Positions 1 to 7,363 of a DNA stretch of 8,664 bases are shown in pieces; the stretch's first letter is position 1, and each line of letters starts with the position of its first letter. The stretch covers positions 1 to 8,664 of the forward strand of contig JASHZA010000010.1 in assembly GCA_030042765.1 (NCBI GenBank), given 5' to 3'. The notes below the pieces were generated by a model that made no database searches, was not told the DNA's origin, and saw only the letters and a list, made by a program, of their open reading frames with translations. The position numbers and the translations under genes are program-made. Source of the DNA: Candidatus Binataceae bacterium. Its GTDB lineage: Bacteria; Desulfobacterota; Binatia; Binatales; Binataceae.

Positions 1-71
1 AAAGCAGACTTAGCGATAGCCGAACGTTCACCAAAAAATCATCGCGCGAGCTAACCGAGGCTGATAACGCA

Positions 72-101
72 TTGTGCCGCGTGCCGATGCTGCGATATCA
101 T
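72..101 (+). promoter_or_regulatory. Possible sigma70-type promoter before the acetolactate synthase gene
   Basis: A TATCAT hexamer at 96-101 matches five of six positions of the -10 consensus. A TTGTGC at 72-77 gives a weak -35 match (TTG only) with an 18-bp spacer. A start near position 108 would give a leader of roughly 48 bases. The rest of 1-155 shows no gene. A small hairpin, GCGCC-TTA-GGCGC, lies at 122-134 within this leader. The weak -35 makes this a tentative call. Confidence 0.3.
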
Positions 102-155
102 CAAGGCTTCTCTTAATGGGAGCGCCTTAGGCGCAGTGTTCGGACCGTACCGTCA

Positions 156-1859
156 ATGAAAAAGCTGACAGGTGCCCAAATCGTAGTCGAAAGCCTCATC
201 GCCGAGGGCGTCGACGTCATTTTCGGTTACCCCGGTGGCGCGATTCTGCCCACCTATGACGCCCTGCTCGACTCGAAGATTAAACACGTACTCGTTCGGC
301 ACGAACAGGGCGCGACCCATATGGCTGAGGGCTATGCCAGGGTCAGCGGGCGTCCAGGCGTCGTGATCGTAACTTCGGGTCCGGGGGCGACCAACACGGT
401 AACGGGCATTGCCGATGCGTATATGGATTCTACCCCGATGGTGGTGCTCTCGGGGCAGGTTTCGACTTCTCTTATCGGCAACGATGCCTTCCAGGAGGCA
501 GACATCGTTGGCATCACGCGCCCCTGCACCAAGCATAACTACCTGGTCAAGGATGTCCGCGACCTTGCCCGCATCGTCAAGGAAGCATTTTACATCGCCG
601 GCAGCGGTCGGCCCGGCCCTGTGGTGGTCGATCTGCCCAAGGACGTGCAACAGGCCGAGCACAGCTTCAAATACCCGGACAAGGTCGACCTGCGCAGTTA
701 CAAGCCAACGATCCGAGGCAATCCGCGCCAGATTGAACGAGCGATCGAAGCGATCGAAAAGAGCGAAAAGCCGCTCTTCTATGTCGGCGGCGGGGTACAA
801 TGGTCGGGCGCAGCGCCCGAGCTAACGCAACTGGCCCGCGGTCTCGGGATCCCCATATGCGAAACTCTGATGGGCCTGGGCTCGTTCCCGGCTTCCGATC
901 CGCTCTGCCTCGGGATGCTCGGGATGCATGGCTCGTACGGGACCAATACAGCGGTATGCAATACAGACTGCCTGATCGCGGTGGGTGCGCGTTTTGACGA
1001 CCGCGTCACCGGACGTATCGCTGATTTCGCACCCAAAGCGGAGAGCATTATCCACATCGACATCGATCCCTCCTCGATTTCAAAGAACGTCAAGGTCGAC
1101 GTTCCGATAGTGGGCGACATCAAGTCCGTGCTCACCGACTTCCTGAAGGAAGTTCGCTCGCGCGAGGGTATCGCCCGGCACAAGGCCAGGTGGGCGAAAT
1201 GGCATCAGCAGATCCTGGAATGGCGGCGCGAGCGCCCGCTTTATCAAAACGGAAATCACAGCGAACGCGAATCGGTCTCGCCGCTGCACGTCATCGAAGA
1301 AATGCACAACCTGACCAAGGGTGACTGCATCATCGCAACAGATGTCGGACAACATCAGATGTGGATCGCGCAGCTGTTTCCGTTCGAGCGTCCGCGCTCC
1401 TTACTCACCTCCGGCGGCTTGGGGACGATGGGTTACGGCTTGCCGGCCGGAATCGGCGCCAAATTCGCCGCGCCAGACCGGAAGGTGATCGTCGTCTCCG
1501 GCGACGGTTCGATCCAGATGAATATTCAGGAGCTGGGCACCGCGGTTCAGTACGGGGTCGACATCAAGGTCGTGATTCTGAACAACCATTTCCTCGGGAT
1601 GGTCCGGCAGTGGCAAGAGCGCTTCTACGACGAGCGCTACTCCTACAGCGCGATGTCGGTGCCCGACTTTGTCAAGCTTGCCGATGCTTACGGCGCCAAG
1701 GGTTTTCGCATCGAGAAATCCAAGGACCTGGCCCGGACCATGAAGGACGCGTTCGCCACGCCGGGCCCGGTTCTTATCGACGTCGTCATCCCAAAGGAGG
1801 AGGCGGTGATGCCGATGATTCCTCCTGGCGGCGCGATGTCCGAAATGCTGTTTGCTTAG
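156..1859 (+). CDS. ilvB: Acetolactate synthase (acetohydroxyacid synthase), large catalytic subunit
   Basis: This 567-residue cytoplasmic ThDP enzyme condenses two pyruvates to acetolactate, or pyruvate with 2-oxobutyrate to acetohydroxybutyrate, the first common step of branched-chain amino acid synthesis. The N-terminal ThDP domain has the GYPGGA loop (24-29) and the catalytic glutamate E50 in RHEQGATHMAEGYAR. The central FAD-type domain carries GMLGMHG and AVGARFDDRVTG. The C-terminal domain has the ThDP/Mg motif G449-D450-G451 through N476-N477, then GMVRQW with the AHAS-typical W486. The ending PMIPPGG and the overall length are normal for the family. The ATG at 156 is the only usable start, because an in-frame TAA lies at 114-116 with no ATG, GTG or TTG between. 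No clear Shine-Dalgarno precedes it, so translation may be modest. No small subunit (ilvN) or ilvC follows; the next gene is an unrelated CMD-like protein 117 bp on. AHAS identity is secure over other ThDP enzymes; isoform specificity is not. Confidence 0.95.
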   Translation: MKKLTGAQIVVESLIAEGVDVIFGYPGGAILPTYDALLDSKIKHVLVRHEQGATHMAEGYARVSGRPGVVIVTSGPGATNTVTGIADAYMDSTPMVVLSGQVSTSLIGNDAFQEADIVGITRPCTKHNYLVKDVRDLARIVKEAFYIAGSGRPGPVVVDLPKDVQQAEHSFKYPDKVDLRSYKPTIRGNPRQIERAIEAIEKSEKPLFYVGGGVQWSGAAPELTQLARGLGIPICETLMGLGSFPASDPLCLGMLGMHGSYGTNTAVCNTDCLIAVGARFDDRVTGRIADFAPKAESIIHIDIDPSSISKNVKVDVPIVGDIKSVLTDFLKEVRSREGIARHKARWAKWHQQILEWRRERPLYQNGNHSERESVSPLHVIEEMHNLTKGDCIIATDVGQHQMWIAQLFPFERPRSLLTSGGLGTMGYGLPAGIGAKFAAPDRKVIVVSGDGSIQMNIQELGTAVQYGVDIKVVILNNHFLGMVRQWQERFYDERYSYSAMSVPDFVKLADAYGAKGFRIEKSKDLARTMKDAFATPGPVLIDVVIPKEEAVMPMIPPGGAMSEMLFA

Positions 1860-1976
1860 ACCGCACGAGTCCCGGATTCTCGAACTGGCCGCGCAGGCAC
1901 TTCATCTCGCTGCGCTTTTCATTTCTGCCGGCGAGGCGATAGGCTCGGCAACCAGCATCACATGGAGGATCCGACA

Positions 1977-2522
1977 ATGGCGGCTCGGCTACCTTATCTT
2001 ACCCGCAACGATCTGCCCGAAGCCGATCGCGGCATTTGGGACGATTTCGTCAAGGTGCGCAGTACCGAACCAGGCCACATTCATCGCACCGTCGCCAATG
2101 CGCCCAACTTGTTACGGCGATTCGTTGACCTCGCGAACGAATTGCGCAACGGCACTCAGCTCGATCCCAAACTCCGCGAGCTTGCTCTGATGACGGTGGG
2201 CCGGCTGACCGGCGCCGACTACGAGTTCACCCATCACTGGAACATGTCGCTAGGCGTTGGGGTGAAACGCGAGCAGCTTGAGCATCTGGCTGATTTCGAA
2301 ACCTCCCCGGCGTTCAACGACCATGAACGCGCCGTGATCCGCTATGCGGTTGAAGCGACACGCGACGTCAAGGTCACCGACGCGACCTTTAACGCGCTGC
2401 GCGGATTCCTCGACAACCGCCGCATCATGGACCTGGTGATGAACGTTGCCTTCTACAATTCTGTCGCTCGCGTGATTGTCCCGTGTGGTGTGGAACTCGA
2501 GCCCGGCGCCAAAAAGAACTGA
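1977..2522 (+). CDS. Carboxymuconolactone decarboxylase-like protein, copy 1
   Basis: This 181-residue soluble protein belongs to the CMD/AhpD-like fold (all-helical, usually oligomeric). The core is LRELALMTVGRLTGADYEFTHHW at about 67-89, then GVKREQLEHL and an ERAVIRYAVEAT helix. The family includes the ring-fission lactone decarboxylase of protocatechuate degradation and the thiol peroxidase AhpD. Here the CxxC pair of AhpD is absent: the matching segment reads YEFTHHWNMS, and the only cysteine is C170 near the end. A thiol-based peroxidase role is therefore unlikely, leaving decarboxylase/isomerase-like or unknown activity. I chose the ATG at 1977 rather than the in-frame ATG at 1962 because GGAGG at 1964-1968 sits eight bases before it, and the resulting MAARLPY start matches that of copy 2. 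Copy 2 follows after 30 bp, so the two are surely co-transcribed. The exact reaction cannot be read from the sequence. Confidence 0.88.
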   Translation: MAARLPYLTRNDLPEADRGIWDDFVKVRSTEPGHIHRTVANAPNLLRRFVDLANELRNGTQLDPKLRELALMTVGRLTGADYEFTHHWNMSLGVGVKREQLEHLADFETSPAFNDHERAVIRYAVEATRDVKVTDATFNALRGFLDNRRIMDLVMNVAFYNSVARVIVPCGVELEPGAKKN

Positions 2523-2552
2523 CCGCGAGCCTGACTACTGGAGGTCATATCG

Positions 2553-3101
2553 ATGGCTGCACGGCTTCCCTATGTCGATCGCGAAGGCCTGCCTGAAGCT
2601 GACCGCGACATCTACGACCGTCTCGTGCGGGAGCGGGGCGGGGCTCCGGTCGGCAACATCTTCCGCACGCTAGCCAACGCTCCCAACCTGCTGCGGCGGT
2701 TCAACGCTCTCGGCGGGGAGCTGCGCAACGCAACCCAGCTTGATCCGAAGCTGCGCGAACTCGCACTGATGACCGTCGGCCGGCTGACCAACGCCGAATA
2801 CGAGTTCACGCATCACTGGAATATTTCGTTGCAGGTCGGCGTCAAACGCGAGCAACTCGAGCATCTGGCTGAGTTCGAGAAATCGCCGCTGTTCAACGAC
2901 CATGAGCGCGCGGTGATGCGCTACGCGGTCGAGGCGACAAACGACGTAAAGGTCAGTGACCCAACCTTCAACGCCTTGCGTGGATTTCTCGATGATCGCC
3001 GTATGATGGAACTCGTGATGAACGTCGCATTCTACAATGCCGTGGTGCCCATCCTAGTGCCATGCGGTGTGGAACTCGAACCTGGGGCCAAAAGGAACTA
3101 A
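2553..3101 (+). CDS. Carboxymuconolactone decarboxylase-like protein, copy 2
   Basis: This 182-residue paralogue of the preceding protein shares about 140 of 181 aligned positions (my hand count, about 77%) with one single-residue gap near residue 33. It keeps the same core, including LRELALMTVGRLTNAEYEFTHHW at 68-90, and also lacks the AhpD CxxC pair; C171 is its only cysteine. Differences cluster in residues 8-55 and 163-169 (NAVVPILVP against NSVARVIVP), while the central helices are nearly unchanged. A strong GGAGG at 2540-2544 sits eight bases before the ATG. The gene lies 30 bp after copy 1 and 84 bp before the amidohydrolase. The pair could form a hetero-oligomer or act on two related substrates; both are inferences. 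The CMD family call is firm, the substrate unknown. Confidence 0.88.
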   Translation: MAARLPYVDREGLPEADRDIYDRLVRERGGAPVGNIFRTLANAPNLLRRFNALGGELRNATQLDPKLRELALMTVGRLTNAEYEFTHHWNISLQVGVKREQLEHLAEFEKSPLFNDHERAVMRYAVEATNDVKVSDPTFNALRGFLDDRRMMELVMNVAFYNAVVPILVPCGVELEPGAKRN

Positions 3102-3130
3102 AGATAGGGCGAAACTCTTGACTTTGTCGG

Positions 3131-3158
3131 ACCAGAGGTGGAACTTTCCATCAGTGGT
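3131..3158. promoter_or_regulatory. Operator-like 28-bp imperfect dyad upstream of the amidohydrolase
   Basis: The segment reads ACCA, four bases, TGGAA, CT, TTCCA, four bases, TGGT. The outer ACCA/TGGT arms and the inner TGGAA/TTCCA arms share one centre between 3144 and 3145, and 10 of 14 half-site positions are symmetric. It sits 27 bp before the amidohydrolase start, in the 84-bp gap after CMD copy 2. A TTGACT at 3118-3123 could be a -35 element, but no good -10 is seen. A binding site for a dimeric regulator is the simplest reading; an RNA hairpin is the alternative. Confidence 0.35.
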
Positions 3159-3185
3159 ACTCTAACCTAACGCGGAGATCTGCTA

Positions 3186-4895
3186 ATGCCAGAATTCGAC
3201 CTAGTGGTTAAGAACGGGATGATCGTGGACGGAACGCTCGCGCCGCGTTTCCGTGACGACATCGGAATCAAAAACGGCCGCATCGCTAAGATTGGGCGCA
3301 TCATGCCCCATGAGGCGTCGAAGGTTATCGAAGCCGACGGCCTGGTTGTCGCGCCCGGCTTTATCGACCTGCACACGCACTACGATGCGCAAATCTTCTG
3401 GGATCCTTATCTGACGATCTCGGGCTGGCACGGAATCACCTCAGTGGTCCTCGGTAATTGCGGGTTCGGCTTCGCACCCGTCAAGCCCAAGGATGTCGAG
3501 CGTTCAATGCTCACGATGGTCCGCACCGAGGCGATTCCATTGCGCTCGATGCAGGCGGCCATGAAGTTTACCTGGGAAACTTATCCCCAGTTCATGGATG
3601 CGCTGGATAGGCAGCCCAAGGGCATCAACCTGCTCCCGTACGTTCCGATGAATCCGCTGCTGGGCTACGTTATGGGCATTGACGAGTCCAAGACCGGACG
3701 GATGCCGACGGACGAAGAGCATGCGACGATGCGCCGCCTGCTTAATGAGGCGATGGATGCGGGCGCGTGCGGATGGTCTGCTCAGCGCTTGGTGCCTGAT
3801 GGCCCGTCGTCGGTGCAGCGCGATTTCGATGGCTCGCCGATGAACACCGACATTATGCACGACGAGACCTGCATCGAGATGGCGAAGGTGCTCGGCGACC
3901 GCGGCGAGGGCTTCCAGGAGCTTACGCTCTCCAGCTGGGACCCCAAGAAGGACGCCAAGCATTTCGAATTGCTCGCCGAAATCAGCGGGCGCCCGATCAT
4001 GTTCGAGGCCGTCGCGACTCAGGATCGCTTCCCGCACCGCCATCGCAACACCCTGAAGTGGCTCGAACGCTGTCGGCAGCGCGGACTCCGCGTTTACGGA
4101 CAGGGCGTTACAACCGATGCTGGCCTAAGCTTCACCTTCGAGGACTGGAACCTGTTTGACGATTCGGATTCTTGGCGCGAAGCGACCACCGGCACGGTGG
4201 CCGAGCGCAAGGAGAAGCTCGGCGATCCCCGCCGGCGTCAGGCGCTGAAGGACCAGATGCCTCGCGAAAGCCTGATCACCAGCTACTTCGACGAGATCAT
4301 CATCACGGACTGCGTGAAGGCGGAGAATAAGAACCTCGAGGGTCTGACCCTGCGTAAAGCGGCGGCACAGACTGGCAAGCATCCGGTTGACGTGATGCTT
4401 GACCTCGCGGCTTCCGAAGACCTCAAGACCGAGTTCTTCGCTCCCGCCGTCAACCAGAACATGGATCTGATGAAGGAACTGATCGACACGCCGCACATCG
4501 CATTTGGTGTTAGTGACGGTGGCGCGCACACCAAGTTCCTTACCGCCGGCCGTTTCCCGACCGAGGGTATCGTGAAGTACGTGCGCGAGAAGCAGTGGCT
4601 CAGCCTCGAACAGATTCACTGGAGACTGAGTGCGCTGCCCGCATTCTGCGCCGGCTTCAAGGATCGCGGCTTCCTGCGCGAGGGTGCGCCGGCCGACATC
4701 GTGGTTTACGATTTCGAAAATCTCAAAGTTACGCCGATCGAAATCCTCCACGATCTGCCCGGCGACGAGTGGCGTCGTGTGCAGAAGGCCGAAGGCTACA
4801 AGTGGATCGTCGTCAACGGCGAAGTCACCTTCAAAGATGGCGTCTGCACGGGAGCAACTCCGGGCAGGCTGCTGCGCCACGGCATGAGCGCTTGA
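3186..4895 (+). CDS. Amidohydrolase, N-acyl-D-amino-acid deacylase type
   Basis: This 569-residue protein belongs to the metal-dependent amidohydrolase superfamily, in the D-aminoacylase/dihydroorotase-like branch (hydrolysis of amide bonds in N-acyl-D-amino acids or cyclic amides). An N-terminal beta-sandwich piece (FDLVVKNGMIVDGT, VIEADGLVVAPGFIDLHTHYD) leads into a TIM barrel and ends with the returning sandwich (GAPADIVVYDFENLK, WIVVNGEVTFKDG). Likely metal ligands are H63 and H65 in the HTHYD motif, C92 in GNCGFGFAP, and D444 in GVSDGGAH. The HMR-type and SHxK-type histidine motifs expected in the middle of classical D-aminoacylases are not apparent; the equivalent stretch has MHDETCIEMAKVLGDRGEGF and RPIMFEAVATQDRF instead. 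The substrate may thus differ from the name. CGGAG at 3173-3177 precedes the ATG by eight bases. It is the last gene of the plus-strand cluster, ending at the terminator 30 bp on. No signal peptide is seen, so it should be cytoplasmic. Confidence 0.88.
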   Translation: MPEFDLVVKNGMIVDGTLAPRFRDDIGIKNGRIAKIGRIMPHEASKVIEADGLVVAPGFIDLHTHYDAQIFWDPYLTISGWHGITSVVLGNCGFGFAPVKPKDVERSMLTMVRTEAIPLRSMQAAMKFTWETYPQFMDALDRQPKGINLLPYVPMNPLLGYVMGIDESKTGRMPTDEEHATMRRLLNEAMDAGACGWSAQRLVPDGPSSVQRDFDGSPMNTDIMHDETCIEMAKVLGDRGEGFQELTLSSWDPKKDAKHFELLAEISGRPIMFEAVATQDRFPHRHRNTLKWLERCRQRGLRVYGQGVTTDAGLSFTFEDWNLFDDSDSWREATTGTVAERKEKLGDPRRRQALKDQMPRESLITSYFDEIIITDCVKAENKNLEGLTLRKAAAQTGKHPVDVMLDLAASEDLKTEFFAPAVNQNMDLMKELIDTPHIAFGVSDGGAHTKFLTAGRFPTEGIVKYVREKQWLSLEQIHWRLSALPAFCAGFKDRGFLREGAPADIVVYDFENLKVTPIEILHDLPGDEWRRVQKAEGYKWIVVNGEVTFKDGVCTGATPGRLLRHGMSA

Positions 4896-4925
4896 GCCTC
4901 GCACAAGAGCGTAGCGATTTAAGCG

Positions 4926-4961
4926 AAGGGCGGCGGGAGAAATCCCGCCGCCCTTTTTTTT
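4926..4961 (+). terminator. Strong intrinsic terminator after the amidohydrolase
   Basis: A perfect 11-bp GC-rich stem pairs 4928-4938 with 4943-4953 around a GAAA (GNRA) tetraloop. Eight consecutive T residues (4954-4961) follow, and two A residues before the stem (4926-4927) can extend it by pairing with the first Ts. It closes the plus-strand cluster between two convergent units. The other strand has only a short, interrupted T-rich tail, so it should work mainly on the plus strand. The remaining bases to 5035 show nothing else. Confidence 0.95.
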
Positions 4962-5035
4962 CTGCGCCGCCGTTCGGGTCCGCCGCGGCTCTTTCGCTCC
5001 GCTCTCCCGATTCTGCCCATCAGCGCTCGAATGAG

Positions 5036-5551
5036 CTAGAAATCGCCCCGTTTGACCCTCGCCATGAGTTCGCGCGCCTCGGGACCTAGCAATACGATTT
5101 CCATAATCGCGCCGATCGCCTTTTCGGTGTCGAAGTATGTGTAGCGAGCGTCTCCTAGGGCGCCGCTTTGCAGAACGGAAAGTCCGCCGCGCTTCAGCTC
5201 GTCAAGAGCCCCATCATATCGGGCCGGTTCGTGCAGGAAGAACCCGAGATGATGAGGCCCCTCGCCCCGGCGTTCGAGGTATTCCCTGTAGGTAGTTTCC
5301 CCCGAAATGTGCTGGATGAGTTCGATTTGCGTGTTGCCGGAATACGCGATCGCTATGCTGAAGTTGTGGTCTGCGGGTCTGCCGCGAAATGTCTTTCCGT
5401 TGGCACGCTTTCCGAAGTCCTCAATCACGTAAAAGCGCGGCACACCCATCCGCTCGCCGAAGAACCGCTGCGCCGCGGCGAGATCCCTGACCACGAACGC
5501 GACCTGCTCCAGGCTGCCGCCCACGGCAAGCAACGGTGATCGCCAGTCCAT
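5036..5551 (-). CDS. VOC-family protein (glyoxalase/dioxygenase fold)
   Basis: This 171-residue soluble protein has two beta-alpha-beta-beta-beta halves of the vicinal oxygen chelate fold. The first half opens with LEQVAFVVRDLAAAQRFF (14-31) and carries NTQIELIQ (73-80); the second opens with GPHHLGFF (98-105) and ends with GAIMEIVLLGP (147-157). Candidate metal ligands at the usual spots are Q16, E77, H101 and E151, so the first ligand is Gln rather than the more common His. The layout is most like the methylmalonyl-CoA epimerase/Glyoxalase_4 group, but the reaction cannot be assigned; ring-cleavage dioxygenase, epimerase and glyoxalase I are all alternatives. AAGGAG at 5560-5565 (minus strand) lies eight bases before the ATG. 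The stop codon of the acyl-CoA synthetase is 33 bp upstream, so the two share a transcript, and a role on an acyl-CoA intermediate is plausible but inferred. Confidence 0.85.
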   Translation of the reverse strand: MDWRSPLLAVGGSLEQVAFVVRDLAAAQRFFGERMGVPRFYVIEDFGKRANGKTFRGRPADHNFSIAIAYSGNTQIELIQHISGETTYREYLERRGEGPHHLGFFLHEPARYDGALDELKRGGLSVLQSGALGDARYTYFDTEKAIGAIMEIVLLGPEARELMARVKRGDF

Positions 5552-5584
5552 TTTTCTCTCTCCTTTCCAGATCCGAAAATTGGT

Positions 5585-7363
5585 TCAGCCTCCATACATC
5601 GCGTCGATCTGCGCGCGGTAATGCTCCTGAATGACCTTGCGGCGTAGCTTCAGCGTCGGCGTTAGTTCGCCGTTATCTTGTGAAAATGGGCGCGCGGTCA
5701 GCGTAAGCCCGACTATGGCCTCCACATCCGAGAGCGACCGGTTGAATTCTCGAATCCGCGCGTGAAAGAATTCGCGCAGTTTTGCCTCGTTCACCAGTTG
5801 TTCGGGGTCCTCGCTCTCGAGTTGAAGTGCCTTCAGTTGCGTGGCGAGGCTCTCAAAGTCCGGGACCAGGATCGCTGCCAGATGTTTGCGGCGGTCGCCA
5901 ACGACACAGGCCTGCGCGACATAAGGATCGCTCGCGAGCCGAGTCTCCAGGTTTGCCGGCGAGATATTTTTACCTCCGGAAAGGACGATGATTTCCTTCT
6001 TGCGGTCGGTGATACGAATGAAACCCTCGCCGTCGATTTGAGCTACATCACCGGTGTGAAGCCAGCCCGCGCTGTCGATTGTCTCGCGGCTTTCAGCCTC
6101 ACGCCCGTAATAGCCTCTCATTACGTTGGACCCGCGCACCAACAGTTCCCCGTCCGCTGCGGTTTTCACTTCTATGTCCTTCAGGGGACGGCCGACCGTG
6201 CCGATTCGGGTCAGCCCATGCAAGTTGCACGAGACGACCGGTGCCGCCTCGGTCAGTCCGTAGCCCTCTACGATGGGAACCTCGACGGCGGCCAGGAAGC
6301 GGTTGATCTCGACGGGTAAAGGCGCGCCGCCCGAAATCAGATAGCGCAGGCGACTGCCGAAAATTGCCCGTATCTTGTCGAAGACCAGCCGCCGGAAGAC
6401 CGCCATCGCGGCGCGCAAGTGGGGCGGCAGAGCGCGCCCGTGATGACGATACTCGCTGGCTCGGGAACCGATCGCGATCGCCGCGTGGAAAATTCTCTGC
6501 CGCATTGCGGGCGACGCCTCGACCGTGCGCATGACGCGGCTATATATGACCTCGAGCAGGCGCGGCACAGTCAACACCACTGTGGGTTCCACTTCGAGAA
6601 GATTCTGCGCGATTTGACCGAGTCCTTCCGCGTAATTGATGGTGCCGCCTGCCGCCATCACCGTATAGTAGCCCGCGGTGCGCTCGAACGAATGGGCTAC
6701 CGGAAGAAAAGATAGCGTACTGTCCGTCTCGTTAAGCCCCAGCGCAGCGAGATTCGAAGCGCAATTGGCCAGGATGTTCCGGTGCGATAGCATCGCCCCT
6801 TTCGGCGGTCCGGTGGTGCCCGAAGTGTAGATAAAAGTTGCGAGGTCGTCGCTGCTGCCTTCGATCGCAGGGACAGGTTCACCATCGCTCGCCTGCTCCA
6901 ATGTGATCATTCTGGCTCCGTTGCTCTCGCCCGACACCGTTCCGGGATGCAGCGCGATGATGCCCTCAACGTCGGGCAGAGCCGACGCTATCTGCCCCAC
7001 TTTTCGAACCAGATGATCCCCGCTGACCGCGATCAGGCGGGCCCCTGAATCCGCGATAACGTGCCGGGTCTCTTCGTTCCCGCTGGTGGTGTAGAGTGGC
7101 ACTACCACTGCGCCGGCCCCGAGTACCGCCTGGTCGACCACCACCCATTGTGGTGAGTTTTCGGCAAGGATGGCGACACGATCGCCCGGTTCGAGACCTA
7201 GCCGAATCAGGCCACCACGGAGACGCATTGCCTGACGGGCTATTTCGCTCCACGAATGGTCGCGCCAGGAGTTTTCATAACGGTCGCGCAGGAACGCCCG
7301 CGCGCCGTGCTTCCGCGCCTGCTCCTCAAAGTTTTGGGCCAAGGTCGCCGCTGCGCTCGCCAT
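5585..7363 (-). CDS. Long-chain acyl-CoA synthetase (AMP-forming)
   Basis: This 592-residue ANL-superfamily enzyme activates a carboxylic acid with ATP to an acyl-adenylate and transfers it to CoA. The signature motifs are all intact: the P-loop YTSGTTGPPKG (179-189), EGYGLTE (366-372), the D439 motif GWLHTGD (433-439), the hinge ITDRKKE with R454 (451-457), GGKNISP (463-469), and the C-terminal ELTPTLKLRRK with the probable catalytic K572. The last motif and the length match long-chain (FadD15-like) synthetases better than short-chain acetate or medium-chain types. GGGAGGG lies just before the ATG (core 7370-7374 on the minus strand, six bases away). It is the first gene of a two-gene minus-strand unit with the VOC gene and diverges from the P450, sharing a 211-bp control region. 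That suggests joint control and a role in activating an acid made by the P450 (inference). No signal peptide is seen. Confidence 0.93.
   Translation of the reverse strand: MASAAATLAQNFEEQARKHGARAFLRDRYENSWRDHSWSEIARQAMRLRGGLIRLGLEPGDRVAILAENSPQWVVVDQAVLGAGAVVVPLYTTSGNEETRHVIADSGARLIAVSGDHLVRKVGQIASALPDVEGIIALHPGTVSGESNGARMITLEQASDGEPVPAIEGSSDDLATFIYTSGTTGPPKGAMLSHRNILANCASNLAALGLNETDSTLSFLPVAHSFERTAGYYTVMAAGGTINYAEGLGQIAQNLLEVEPTVVLTVPRLLEVIYSRVMRTVEASPAMRQRIFHAAIAIGSRASEYRHHGRALPPHLRAAMAVFRRLVFDKIRAIFGSRLRYLISGGAPLPVEINRFLAAVEVPIVEGYGLTEAAPVVSCNLHGLTRIGTVGRPLKDIEVKTAADGELLVRGSNVMRGYYGREAESRETIDSAGWLHTGDVAQIDGEGFIRITDRKKEIIVLSGGKNISPANLETRLASDPYVAQACVVGDRRKHLAAILVPDFESLATQLKALQLESEDPEQLVNEAKLREFFHARIREFNRSLSDVEAIVGLTLTARPFSQDNGELTPTLKLRRKVIQEHYRAQIDAMYGG

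Larger units (their letters stand above)
1977..3101 (+). repeat. Tandem gene duplication of CMD-like paralogues
   Basis: Two head-to-tail genes of almost equal length (181 and 182 codons) are separated by 30 bp and align end to end with one single-codon gap. Nucleotide stretches such as the segments coding for FNDHERAV and VELEPGAK are still recognisably related but carry many third-position changes, so the duplication is old rather than a recent copy event. Both copies keep intact reading frames and their own strong ribosome binding sites, which suggests both are maintained by selection. Confidence 0.85.

Noticed and set aside
87..130. Two tiny open frames (9 codons from 87, 4 codons from 116) before the acetolactate synthase gene, as a possible attenuator leader peptide
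   Set aside because: They contain almost no Ile, Val or Leu codons (one Leu in total), no terminator with a T run follows, and the likely transcript start is downstream of the first frame.
153..800. Long open frame on the minus strand opposite the acetolactate synthase gene
   Set aside because: It is a shadow of a well-supported gene in GC-rich DNA; the translation shows no recognisable domain.
1860..1976. Possible terminator or inverted repeat between the acetolactate synthase and CMD copy 1
   Set aside because: Only four-base pairings such as CGAG/CTCG were found and no T run, so read-through into the CMD genes cannot be excluded.
1962..1976. Earlier in-frame ATG for CMD copy 1
   Set aside because: That ATG abuts the GGAGG that serves the ATG at 1977, and the later start matches the N terminus of copy 2.
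3118..3146. TTGACT as the -35 of an internal promoter for the amidohydrolase
   Set aside because: No reasonable -10 hexamer lies 16-18 bp downstream, so I mention it only with the dyad and do not call a promoter.
3504..4043. 179-codon minus-strand open frame inside the amidohydrolase
   Set aside because: Composition rich in Arg and His is typical of antisense reading of a GC-rich gene, with no RBS or domain support.
4125..4904. 259-codon open frame on the minus strand opposite the amidohydrolase
   Set aside because: The opposite strand codes for a clear amidohydrolase across the whole span; this translation matches no family I know and would have to cross into the terminator region.
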